From positions 24,528,569 to 24,592,568 of the forward strand of contig JACMZG010001870.1 in assembly GCA_018340805.1 (NCBI GenBank): DNA of 64,000 nt, in the 5' to 3' direction. Below are positions 37,367-47,747 of the stretch, in pieces. Origin of the DNA: Microvelia longipes. Its lineage: Eukaryota; Arthropoda; Insecta; Hemiptera; Veliidae. The notes below the pieces were generated by a model that had not been told where the DNA came from, did no database searches, and worked only from the letters and a program-made list of their open reading frames with translations. Made by a program: the position numbers and the translations under genes. Each line of letters opens with the position of its first letter. The stretch's first letter is position 1.

Positions 37367-37424
37367 GCGACAGTTTTATAGTTTTTTTTACTGTCGGCGA
37401 CCTAAAAAACTACAAAACTGTCGC
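37367..37424. repeat. Long hairpin, 21-bp stem
   Basis: GCGACAGTTTTATAGTTTTT is complementary to 37404-37424 with a single mismatch that would be a G-U pair in RNA. The loop is 15-16 bases and contains CTGTCGGCGACC, which partly repeats the stem. It could be a fold-back transposon tip or a small-RNA-like hairpin; no further evidence. Confidence 0.6.
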
Positions 37425-38538
37425 TGGTAGGTGCGTTCTTCTTGGGACACCCATCCGATGCGAGTCGGCAGAATTGCAGAGCCTTGTTCAGGAAGGTATT
37501 TGCTAAAAATTGAGACCGGTTCCAGCCATTACACTTTTTATTAACAAAACACCCCTGGGCTCTTGGTCTATATATAACTCAACAAATAACGTCAAATTTC
37601 TTATTTCTATTATCTACAACAAATAGGAACGTAGAAATTTGGAAAATACAACTAGCCTGCCTGAGTACACTTATGAATCCCCCACTACCACTTCTCATTT
37701 TCAAACGTACTAATTTGGTACTGACCAAACCATAATTTGTAAAGAGATCATCGTTAAAACGATGGCTTATTAAAACAAAGAAAGCTATTATTGACGTATA
37801 GAAAAAAAAAATTTAACCTATTCCTATTCTAATACTTATTTGTTACGAGAAAAAGTTTACATATTAACGAATTAATGCAATCATTTATTATGAAATCGAT
37901 TTCAGATTAGAACAAAAATAGTTAACTACTCGTATATTTAACTGGACAGTAATTTGACATTTTATTACTGCTAATGCTTGTTTAGTAAATAATATAAAGT
38001 TAATTAATAATTCCCAATGGTATCTAATCATTTTACTACCCTACTTCGCGTACTTTTTTAATTCCATAAGAGAATTTAAATTAACTTATTGTCTAAATTT
38101 AAAGAAGACTAATGCGAGTAATTTAATCCTTTATTAAAGTAATATTATAAACCAAGTAGTTGAACTCCTATTCTAACACATGTAAAAAAAATTCAAACAT
38201 GTGTGATAAGCAAATAGCTAGCTCAAAAATATAAAAATCGGTAAAATTAGAATAATTGCGTATGAGCTCTGAAGATAATTTTTATCATTCTATTCTCTCA
38301 AATTATAAACATTTTATACTAAAAATTAAAAAATAAATAATATCGAGTACCGTAAATAGTTTATTTACATTTACAAGGGTAGAAAAAGATGGCTGCGACC
38401 ATAGCAAAATTTGAGCCAAGTCCCTGGTGGACAAAATGTAAACTACATTTCTACGTTTTCTGTCATGTCTGACAGAAATCGCGTTTGTTTCTCTACTTGG
38501 TTTATACATTACTTATTTACCTTTATTTTATGACACTA
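37425..38538. other. No gene seen
   Basis: GC-richer to 37560, then AT-rich. An ATG in good context at 38389 opens only 27 codons. Confidence 0.4.
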
Positions 38539-39324
38539 GGGCCCGCTTTACAAAAGTGCAAGTCCTGTAGTTACAAATTGTAAAAAACAGCTTGTAACGA
38601 CAAATTTACAAGTGTTACCAAGGGTACACTTGTACATTTGTAGCATTTTTCTATTTAATAAAAAACATTTTCTTGTCTATAACAATTACTTATAAAATGC
38701 ACTTGTAAAATTTCCACCCAAATCTGAACCTAGGTAGACTGAGTTACAAGTTTATTTTATTAATATAAAACTTAGATTTTATCGCTAACTTTTAGTTTAT
38801 TCGTAAACTAGTGCTCAATATGAGTTTGTGAAACGTTTTTCATACGTGGCAGGATTTTAAGTCGTATAGATAATTCATAACCACGACACTTAAGTCGCCC
38901 CCGGGGTCTCGACACGACGTAAAATCCTGCCACGAAAAGTGTCGACGTTATGTATTTGTCGAGACTTCGACGTGCCGAGACCCCGAGAGCGACCCAAAGG
39001 TTACAATAAATTGTAATGATATTCGTGAAACGCTTAATTTTGACACTTGTAGTTACAAGTAGTTTTGTACAATAGTTTGTAAGATTTGTGGGGATGGGGA
39101 AGATAATCAAATTTGATTTGAGTTGGACACAAGTATGCTTGTTTCCTAGGATATCTAAGATAAAGCTTGTAACCTACTAGTGTGTTTTAATAAAATTGTA
39201 TAAAACCCGCTAGTAATTACCCTACACTTGTACATTAGTGAAACAAATTTCTTACCAATTATTAGTAAACTAGTAGCTTTTTACATTTAGTATACAAGAC
39301 TTGTACTTTCGTGAAACGAGGCCC
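38539..39324. mobile_element. DNA transposon with GGGCC-type ends and TA flanks
   Basis: The left end GGGCCCGCTTTACAAAAGTG then CAAGTCCTGTA is mirrored by the right end TACAAGACTTGTACTTTCGT then GAAACGAGGCCC. TA is present on both sides (38537-38538 and 39325-39326), fitting a TA target duplication. Many internal copies of ACTTGTA and TACAAGT words lie in subterminal regions. Length is 786 bp with no transposase, so non-autonomous. Tc1/mariner-like or ISL2EU-like groups duplicate TA; I cannot decide between them. Confidence 0.7.
38844..38993. repeat. Interleaved GC-rich palindrome inside the TA-flanked transposon
   Basis: ACGTGGCAGGATTTTAAGTC (38844-38863) pairs with 38915-38934, and GTCGCCCCCGGGGTCTCGAC (from 38894) pairs with 38971-38993. 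The two pairings overlap, so they cannot all form in one simple stem. Much more GC-rich than its surroundings; possibly a second, smaller element nested within the first. Confidence 0.6.
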
Positions 39325-39784
39325 TATTAAAAGTGAGTGAAACATTTATCGGTAGAACATTTAGCTTTGGATCTCGTGGTTGTTACTTAATTTCTCACAG
39401 TTGTATGTTATCTTTTTAAATTAAAATATTTTTGATTGCTCCTAACATCTTTTTAACTGATTCAGAAGTAATAATTTTTTGATCAGCTCACCGTTGTAAA
39501 GTTTGGGGCTGCTGACTTACAAATCGAAACAATTTGATAGAGCTCCTCTTGACTTCTTCTTTTTGAAACAGATTTTAATATTTTAATTTGTGTTTGCGGT
39601 GTGAAAGTAACTCGCTCTTTTACACTCGGAATATTTAATTTCGTTAGCTAGGCCGCAAGAACTAATATTTGTTATTTCCCTCGGATTCATCTCAAGAATT
39701 AAATCAACAAAAGTCCCAATGCTTTTCTACATCCCTGGGTAAACGCATAATAATAAGGTTAAATATATAAATATTAGTAATTAA
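39325..39784. other. No gene seen
   Basis: AT-rich sequence with no supported feature. Confidence 0.4.
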
Positions 39785-39915
39785 ATCAAAAAACTAAGGG
39801 GAGTAACCAAAAAAGGAGTAACCAGTCTGATCTGTCAAATGGGAGTAACAATCTAAAGAAGGTCACATAGATAAAAAAAGGGAGTAACTATCTAAAGAAG
39901 TGACATATAAGGCTG
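39785..39915 (+). repeat. Isolated satellite-like fragment
   Basis: Three degenerate units contain GGAGTAACNANNTAAAGAAG and GGTCACAT or TGACATA words. These resemble the GGAGTGACTATATAAAGAAG part of the large satellite that starts 6 kb further on, but the full monomer is not present. Confidence 0.5.
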
Positions 39916-40109
39916 TATTATCTATTAAGTAAAGTATCTACACAACGGATGCATAAAACAAAATTCCCCCGATTCAGTTTAAAAAAGAACGATCTCTTGG
40001 TTGCCCTTGTTACTGGATTTATTCAAAACAATCCCAAAAAACAAGTTAACATATGTCTAGGTACATTAAATTAACGAAAGTTAAACAACTGACTAATTTT
40101 TTTTTTTTC

Positions 40110-40646
40110 CTTATAACTACTGTAGTAGCTTTGACTTTCAGGTCAGGGCTATAGATGAGTGTGTGTACACGCTGACATCTGGGTGCTAGAGTTCTTGTCG
40201 GGTGGCGCTGGACTGGCCAGAGCGGTGAGCCTAGCTAGAGTTGGTGATGCTAGTGAACTGATGAGATTGGTGAGACTGGAAGGACGAGGTCAAGTGAGAT
40301 TAATGTGATCAGAGGGCTAGTTAAGACTACATGAAACAAGCACAGAGTGAACTAGTAGTCGGCGTAGCCAGAGGCGGTGGCTAGCCGAGTCTAGCTGGTC
40401 TAGATGACTAGCACACTGTGAACTAGTTCGCAGATACTAGCCAGAGAGTGAGCTTGGATAGAGTCTGGTTGGCTGGATAAACTAGACACACTGTGAACCG
40501 GTTACATGTGCTACCAAGTACGGAGGGGGTGCTTCCTAGATGATTGGATGTGTACAAACTCAGGGTTAATTAGTTGAGTGAGGGGAAAAACGCTAAATGA
40601 CCCTACGGGTTTAAAGCGTAAAAAAAAAAAAAAAAAAAAAAAAAAC
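40110..40646 (+). mobile_element. Probable retroposon ending in poly(A)
   Basis: A GC-richer block ends in 27 A residues (40620-40646), as in retroposed RNA. The body is full of CTAG words and has three imperfect internal copies of ACACTGTGAACTAGTT-like sequence (near 40343, 40425 and 40490). A T run precedes it (40097-40108). No coding frame or pol III box is clear, so SINE, LINE tail or retrocopy remain open. Confidence 0.5.
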
Positions 40647-41364
40647 TATTTAGTAGGTATAAGCAAAGTTTTTTAATAATACATCACAAACTGAACAAGT
40701 AGTCTGTTGTTTAAAGCAGACATGACCGACTATATTTTATTGGCCGTGTGTGAAGCGCTGTTTTTTATATAAACACCAAAGAATTACCGCTATTTAAACA
40801 GCTCTGATGTCAATAACAACTGGTTCTGCTATTTAGTTTTGGAGAATACACTTAAAGTGGTCGATCTAACTAACTCTTGAAGTAACCGTCATTTTAAATA
40901 AATATTTATCATCATGATCCTGAACTTAAATCTACAGTTTACTACGGGCAATTTAGGTTTGTACTTTTTATCTGGCTTAGTAAAAAGTACTAAATTAGTT
41001 TCCCAGGGAGATAATATACTATTTTTATTGCCAAGGCAATACAATCGCACTTTGTAATTTTTGACCAGCTATAAAGTAGATACTTTACTACTGCTTTACT
41101 ATCTCTCAATCTATCTCTTAAAAAAACAGTTTAATAATTTAAGATACTTTACTCCTCATACTTATAATATCATTTTTTAAAACAGCTTTTAGGCCAAAGT
41201 AAGTAATGTCTCAATTAATACTTAGTTATAATGTTACAATCAATAAATTTGAGTCTCCTTTCTATGAAGAACATCAAACATTTTTAAATGTCCATAGTCT
41301 CCAGCAAGGCAGAATTTAGTGGACTGCTTTCATGTTGAGTAATTACCTGACTTGTTTGTTTCAG
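40647..41364. other. Probable intron or flank of the exon at 41365
   Basis: No coding region of its own. It ends in a pyrimidine-bearing 3' splice site, TTGTTTGTTTCAG. Confidence 0.4.
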
Positions 41365-41489
41365 AGTTTCAATGCCATTCGCAGCGACATCAGTTGTTCT
41401 TCTAGTTTTAGCAACATTGCTTGCTATGATTGGTCATTGCAATAACGACCATAAGACTCTTATTGCTTGTGCACTCTATACGATAGCAG
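41365..41489 (+). CDS. Exon of a claudin/TARP-like four-transmembrane protein
   Basis: A single internal exon of 125 bp bounded by a strong acceptor (TTGTTTGTTTCAG) and donor (GCAG|GTAACT). The open frame begins at 41366 (GTT) and leaves one base for the next codon. It encodes a hydrophobic helix (VSMPFAATSVVLLVLATLLA), a short polar loop with IGHCNNDHK, and the start of the next helix (TLIACALYTIAG). This helix-loop-helix pattern with GHC and DHKTLIAC fits the second and third membrane segments of the PMP22/claudin/calcium-channel gamma (TARP) superfamily, whose members sit in the plasma membrane and modulate channels or receptors. Flanking exons were not found in the window, so the introns are long or the gene spans its borders. 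The exact subfamily is inferred. Confidence 0.7.
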
Positions 41490-41619
41490 GTAACTTTTTA
41501 TTTATTTTGGAGTAGTTTTAAAGATAACAAGTTTGTTAAATAATTGATCTGTCATGTTAAATTCGCCAAGTCAATAGTATGAGTAACTTGTGAAACTGTA
41601 AATAAATAAACTAGCCATC

Positions 41620-41796
41620 TATAGTGTAACACACGGCTAAAATCAGTTGAAAGCGTGGAAAAAAATGCTAGGGAGTCAATGAGGTTATTTATTGATGTTG
41701 AACTACACCCACCATTTCAAAACGCACCAACCAAATTGGTTCCTCAACACTATTTCCCCACGCTCTCAACTGATTTTAGCCATGTGTTGTACTATA
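41620..41796. mobile_element. 177-bp MITE, same family as the 24634-34100 element
   Basis: 39-bp terminal inverted repeats (41620-41658 and 41758-41796) with four mismatches, starting TATAGTGTAACACACGGCTA. The ends match those of the larger split element. It sits about 130 bp downstream of the exon, presumably in an intron. No coding capacity. Confidence 0.85.
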
Positions 41797-43699
41797 ATGA
41801 ATCTTAGAAGGTAAGTAGGGTGATCTTAAGGAAGGTAGTGGATGAGATGATGTCCTCATGAAAAAAAAGGGGTGGGGGTGAAAATTTGTTATAAGGAAAG
41901 TAGTGGATGCTCATAAGCAAAACATGAGATTCTTTTTTTAATATATGCGCATTCTCATGAGTAGTGTGTGAGGTTTGGATGAAAATGAGAACCTTTTTTT
42001 ATACACGTGTTTAAGTATTGAAGGAGTTCCTTTCTTTTAAGGAAGGAACTCTTTTGTCTTCTCTCTGTATATGATTCCATTTTATTTTAAATTATACATT
42101 GCTTCATATTACATTTTGGTTCGATTTCTAATGACTTCTATCTTCTATTTTAATTATTTTACTTTGAATCAATGAATGAAGAGACAACTTGATGTCTGAT
42201 GACTTCTATCTCTATTATTTTACTTTTATTCAGTAAAAGAAATGTCTTGTTGTTGTGTCTTCATTTTTGTTGTTGTGTATGAGTTTCTCAGCTATTATCT
42301 GCATAAGAAAGTTTAAACGCAAATTTATTTTTTCTCCTCGGTTAGGCTTTTGAATTGTGTTATTTCTTTTTTTAAACGAAAAAATCTTCTTTTTTGCGGT
42401 AATTATAATACTACATAATTAATGAATAATAGCAAAATCAAAATATTTTGGAAAAAGTAAGTGTAGGTTGTTAAGTATTTTCAAAACACTAATTTGATGT
42501 TTGATTGACGGTGATATTGATATTATTATTATTATATATGAAATATCGTAGAGAGACGAGCCCCTCTCGATTATTGGTTGCTGGAGACTCGAGAATATTA
42601 CTCCCCACCTCTCTCACTTGCTATACTCAAATACCTACCTATATAGTAATTATACATACTAGAAGTGTTAACCAAATGGCTCGCTGTAACGAAATTTTTT
42701 CCTTGACGAAAGTTACCCAGACTAGGTGCATTAGTGCGTGAGTGGTGGTAAGTCTAGTGTATCCATAACTTTGGGGGTTGTTTTGATTTCACCCTCACTT
42801 AAATCACCTGGAAAGGTTTTCAACTCTTAACCCTAATTAAATAATTTATATTATACTTACTTTTAAAATGGGTGTCTTGTCAAACGAAGTGCAGAAAACA
42901 AAAGTATTAAAATAGAATTAGCTGCATAATATCCTGAAATTTATAAGAAATAGATTTCTTCTGTTTTACTGAATAAGAATAGAGAATCGTGTTTAAGTTT
43001 TCAAACCTAAACAGGCAACTTGGATGTGATTTCTAGTAAGAAATATACTGTAAAGGATTTCAAGTTTGCTGCTGTATTTAGTAAATACAGAAACATACTT
43101 TACAAAGTTGTTGAAATAAATAAAAGCGTACACATAAGGTATTTTTAAAAGGTTTATTTGTTAAAAAAAAAATACAATAAATAGTTTTTAAAAAAACTGG
43201 TTCATCTTTTTTATTTACAATTCATATTTTAAAAAAAAATTAGAAAAAAGTAAATTGAAGATTGGAACAGAAGAAAGAGCTAGCTTGTGAGATAAGAACG
43301 AACTAAGTCTCTATAATTCTATTACAACTTTATATACTTGATTTCACAGCTTAGCTGCGTGGCCAGAGCATGTGCTTAAAAACCACGGTTCACCCTAAAA
43401 TTGACATCAGCTGTACGTCTATCCTTATTTACAGACGCTGAATTATTTTACTCAATTATAGAAAATAGTAAAATACACGCTACTGAAATTATTCCAAAAA
43501 ATATTTGTCACATTAAAAAATCAAATAATACAAAAGATAGTTGAAGAATAAAGGACCGATACCTAAACAGAAGCTTTAAAACACGCAAGTATGCGGCCGA
43601 CCCTTTTGCACCTGATTATTGTATACGTGTCCTACCCTAGCCTACCGTCCTTATACTACACCTGCATTTTTTTAAAACATCGTACTCTTGAGAAAATGC
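41797..43699. other. No gene seen, probably intron
   Basis: AT-rich; two similar segments at about 41815-42050 carry GGAAGGTAGTGGATG and GAAAGTAGTGGATGCTCAT, a partial local duplication. No exon was identified. Confidence 0.4.
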
Positions 43700-44140
43700 G
43701 CTCATGTTCTCAATGCCCAACATGTGTATGTATTGCGCATACACCCCCACTCCTTTTTCTCATAAACACATCATACTTAAGATCACCCTACTAAGGTATT
43801 TACTCACACAGGTTCTTTCAATGTTGCTGCAATGCGCGCTATCTCTAAAAGCAATTAGGATACTGGCTCATCTACTCTATCTCTTCTAGGCAATATGAAA
43901 CTCACTATTTGGCCAACCCACATTCAGCTCCTGGATTCGTTAGTTATTAGCAATATTACTTACTGCATCGCTGTTTTTAGTCCATTAGATTATGAAGAGA
44001 TTGAGAACTGCCAAATCAATTACATTAAAAAAGTGCTTGGTTTATCTAAACCAACTCCTAACTTTGCATCTTTTATTGCTTTTAAAATGATAAAAAAAGC
44101 TGATAAAAATTCTATCTATGGGTAAAAAATAATACCCACG
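43700..44140 (+). pseudogene. Non-LTR retrotransposon (LINE) reverse-transcriptase C-terminal scrap
   Basis: The + frame at about 43865-44125 reads LLDSLVISNITYCIAVFSPL, then YEEIENCQINYIKKVLGLSK and PTPNFAS. The Leu-rich ISNITY and the IENCQINYIKKVLG pattern followed by STPN-like PTPN are typical of the end of the LINE reverse transcriptase and the region after it. Upstream frames are disrupted and the YxDD motif was not found. An old 5'-truncated copy is most likely. Confidence 0.55.
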
Positions 44141-44449
44141 GCTCTGTTCATGAGACTGTTAGACGTGGCTCATAATGCACTCTCTGACATTAAATTCAAC
44201 TGGTTCGACCAGATAGTCTTCTTTATAAAGTCTGAATCGGCGAGCAACATCTGAGCTACGATTCATAAAAAAAAATAAACCCTAGTCCTTAGTCTTATTT
44301 ACTTACTAATGTACCATTGTCGATGACTAGAATTATTTCTCTGCTCTAAAAATAAATATAATTTTAGGTTATGTAGTAATAATATTCAAATTTTGTGTAA
44401 AGTTTTCTAAAGGTTCACCAGCTTTCCCGATCACAATTTTATCTTAATT
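44141..44449. other. No gene seen
   Basis: Short flank between the LINE scrap and the tandem arrays; an A run at 44269-44276 may belong to the LINE tail. Confidence 0.4.
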
Positions 44450-46065
44450 AGACGTCATACGACATTTTGTCACTGACACGTGACGTCATGACGACATTGT
44501 TTCTTTCACTGACTCGTGACGTCAAGACGACATTCTACGACATTTTTATTTTAATGTAGACATCAAAACGACATTTTGTCTCCGACTTGTGACGTCGTGA
44601 TAAAAAAAACACCTTGTGACAAATAAAAAACTTTATTATAACTTAAACGCAACGTGATACACAAAAAATATGAACAAATTCTACATAAAATATTACAGAA
44701 TCGGTTAGGAAGAATCAAGAAGAACAAAATAAAATTTATAACTGCTAAAGTTGTTAAGAGCAAAACAAAATTACATCCAACACGTCGTAACGAATTTTGT
44801 CTCTGACTTTTGACGTCATGACGACATTTTGCCTTTGACTAACTCGTGTGTCATAACAACATTCTACATTTGTATTTTAATTTTAACGTCATAGGGACAT
44901 TTTGTCTTTAACCTCTGACGTCAAAACGACATATGACATTTTGTCTCTAACTTGTGACGTCATTAGGACATTTTGTCTCTTACATGTAAGGTCATGACGA
45001 CATTTTGTCTCTGACTTGTGCCATCATGATGACATTTTACGACATTTTGACTTTAACTTGTGACGTCATGACGGCATATAACGCCATTTTTTCTTAGACT
45101 TTTGACGTCATGACGACATTTAGCCTCTGAATTGTGACGTCATGACGACATTTTGTCTCTGACGTGTGAGGTCATGACGACATATAACGACATTTTGTTT
45201 CTGACTTTTGACGTCAAGACAAAATTTTGTCCCTGACTGTGACGTCATGAATAAATTTGACTACATTATGCCTTTGTCTTGTTACAACATGACATTTTTT
45301 CATTGACTTGCGACGACTTTTTGCCTCTGAGCTGTGACGCCATGACGACATTCTGCCTTTGACATGTGACGTCATGACGACATTATTTCTCTAAATTGTG
45401 ACGTCATGACGACATATGACGACATTTTGTCTACGACTTGTGACGTCATGGCAAAATTTATCTCCGACTTGTAACGTCATGACAAAATTTTGCCTTTAAC
45501 GTGTGACGTCAGGACTACATTTAGTCACTGACATGTGACGTCATGACGACATTTTGTCTTTAAATGTTGACGTCACTGACGAAATTGACGTCATTTTATA
45601 ACGTCACTGACGACGTCACAAAAGACATTGACGACATTTTTATAACGTCACTAACGACATTTTATAACATCAGTGACGACAATAACAACATTTGATGCCG
45701 TCACTGACGACATTGACGACATTTTATAACGTCACTGACGACATTTCGAAATGTCACTGAAGACGTCACTAACGACATTGACGACATTTTATAAAGTCAC
45801 TACGACATTCAAATGTCACTGAAGACGTCACTAACGACATTGAAGACATTTTATAAAGTCACTGAAGGCGTCACTGACGACATTAAGGATATTTTATAAA
45901 GTCACTGACGACATTTTATACTCACTGACGACATAGATGACATATTATTAAGTCACTGACGACGTCACTGACGACGTCACTGACGACATTGATTACATTT
46001 TATGCTGTCACTGACGATGTCACTAACGACATTGATGACATTTTTATAAAGTCACTGACGATGTT
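44450..46065 (+). repeat. Minisatellite built on TGACGTCA
   Basis: Two zones. 44450-45560 repeats a unit of about 32-36 bp (CGACATTTTGTCTCTGACTT then GTGACGTCATGA), interrupted at 44595-44780 by unrelated sequence. 45560-46065 shifts to a unit with CATTTTATAACGTCACTGAC and GACGACATTGACG, in places doubled as GTCACTGACGAC triplets. I count about 17 exact TGACGTCA octamers, the palindromic CREB/ATF site. Non-coding; it ends abruptly where the 55-bp satellite begins. Confidence 0.9.
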
Positions 46066-47745
46066 ACAGGAATGTAGCAAATTGAAAGAGGTCATAGGGG
46101 AGTGACTATATAAAGAAGTTACAGGGATGTATATTAATGGAGGTCGTCATAGGGGAGTAAATATATATAAAGAAGTAAGAGAGATGTAGCAAGTTCAAGT
46201 CGCTCATAGAGAAGTGACTATATAAGAAGTAACAGAGACATAGCAAATTAAAGGGGGTAATAGGGGAGTAAATATATAAAGAAGTAACAGAGATATAGCA
46301 AGTTGAAGAAGGTCATAGGGGAATTACAATAAAAGAAGTAACAGGGATATAGCAAATTGAAGGAGGTCATAGGGGAGTGACAATATAAAGAAATAACAAG
46401 GATGAAAGTGCAAGTTAAAGAAGGTCATAGAGGAATTACAATATAAAGAAGTAACAGTGATATAGCAAGTTGAAGGAGGTCATAGGGGAGTGACTATATA
46501 AAGAAGTACAGGGATTAGCAAATTAAAGGAGGTCAAGGGGAATGACAATATTAAAAAGTAACAGGGATATAGAAAGTTAAAGGAGGTCATAGAGGAGTGA
46601 CTATATGAAGAAGGTACTAGGATGTAGATTAATGGAGGTCATAGGGAAGTGAATATATAATGAAGTAAGAGAGATGTAGCAAATTGAAGGAGGTCATAGG
46701 GGAGTGACTATATAAAGAAGTTACAGGGATGTAGCAAATTAAAAGATGCCATAGGAGAGTGGCGATATAAAGAAGTATCAGGGATATAGCAAATTGAAGG
46801 AAGTCATAGGGGAGTGAAAATATAAAAAAGTAACAAGGATATAGCAAGTTGAAACAGGTCATAGGGAGTGCTATATAAAGAAATAACAGGGTATAGCAAA
46901 TTGAAGGAGGTCATAGGGGAGTTAAAATGTAAAGAAGTAACAGGGATATAGCAAGTTGAAGCAGGTCATAGAGGAGTTACGTTATATAAAGTAACAGGGA
47001 TATAGCAAGTTAAAGGAGGTCATAGGGAAGTGACCTTATTTAAAGAAGTAACAGAGATTATAGCAAAGTTAAAAAAATGTCATATGGGAATGACGATATA
47101 AAGAAGTAACAGAGATATAGCAAATTGAAGGAAGTCAAAGGGGAGTGACTATATAAAGAAGTAACAGGATGTAGCAAATTGAAGGAGGTCATAAGGGAGT
47201 GCTTATATAAAAAAAGTAACCAGGATGTGGCTAATTAGAGGAGGTCATAGGGGAGTGACTAAGTAAAAAAGAAACAGGGATGTAGCAAGTTAAATGAGGT
47301 CATAGAGGAGTGACAATATAAAGAAATAGCAAGGATATAGCAAATGAAAGGAGCTCATGGGAGAGTGACTATATACGGAAGTAATAAGGATATAGCAAGT
47401 TGAAGCAGGTCATAGAGGAGTTACAATATGATGATGTAACAAGAATATAGCAAGTTAAAGGAGGTCATAGGGGAGTGACAATATATAAAGTAACAGGGAT
47501 ATAGCAAGTTGAAGGAGGTCATAGAGGAGTGTATAGCAAGTTAAAGGAGGTCATAGGGGAATGACATTATAAGAAGTAACAGGGATAAAGCAGCTGAAGG
47601 AGGTCCTAGGGGAGTGACTTTTAAAGAAGTACTCCCCCATAACCTCCTTTAACTTGCTATATTCCTGTTACTTCTTTATAATGTCACTTCCCTATGACCT
47701 CCATCATCTTGCTTTATCCCTGTTACTTCTTTATATTGTCACTCC
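46066..47745 (+). repeat. 55-bp satellite, first array block
   Basis: A monomer of about 55 bp, in + sense GGAGTGACTATATAAAGAAG, TAACAGGGATATAGCAA, then ATTGAAGGAGGTCATAGG. About 28 monomers run in the same direction to 47630, then about two run inverted to 47745. Divergence between monomers is moderate (GATATAGCAAGTT and GATGTAGCAAATT variants). Each monomer holds CTATATAAAG, a TATA-box look-alike. Short frames read across it are artefacts of the 55-bp period. Confidence 0.95.
47609..47637. repeat. Satellite orientation-switch junction (type J)
   Basis: GGAGTGACTTTTAAAGAAGT then ACTCCCCC joins a + monomer to a - monomer and is itself nearly palindromic. Similar sequences occur at about 50870-50895, 54430-54455, 56165-56195, 56577-56600 and 57978-58005. 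The reverse complement form (GGAGTACTTCTTTAAAAGTC-like) is at about 51375-51400, 53236-53262 and 54729-54753. Confidence 0.8.
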
Positions 47746-47747
47746 AC

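Noticed and set aside
38389..38472. ATG in good context (AAAGATGGCTGCG) as a gene start
   Set aside because: Only 27 codons before a stop and no splice donor nearby.
42505..42741. 78-codon + strand frame downstream of the host exon
   Set aside because: No acceptor in the phase required by the exon at 41365-41489 and no similarity to a third or fourth membrane segment.
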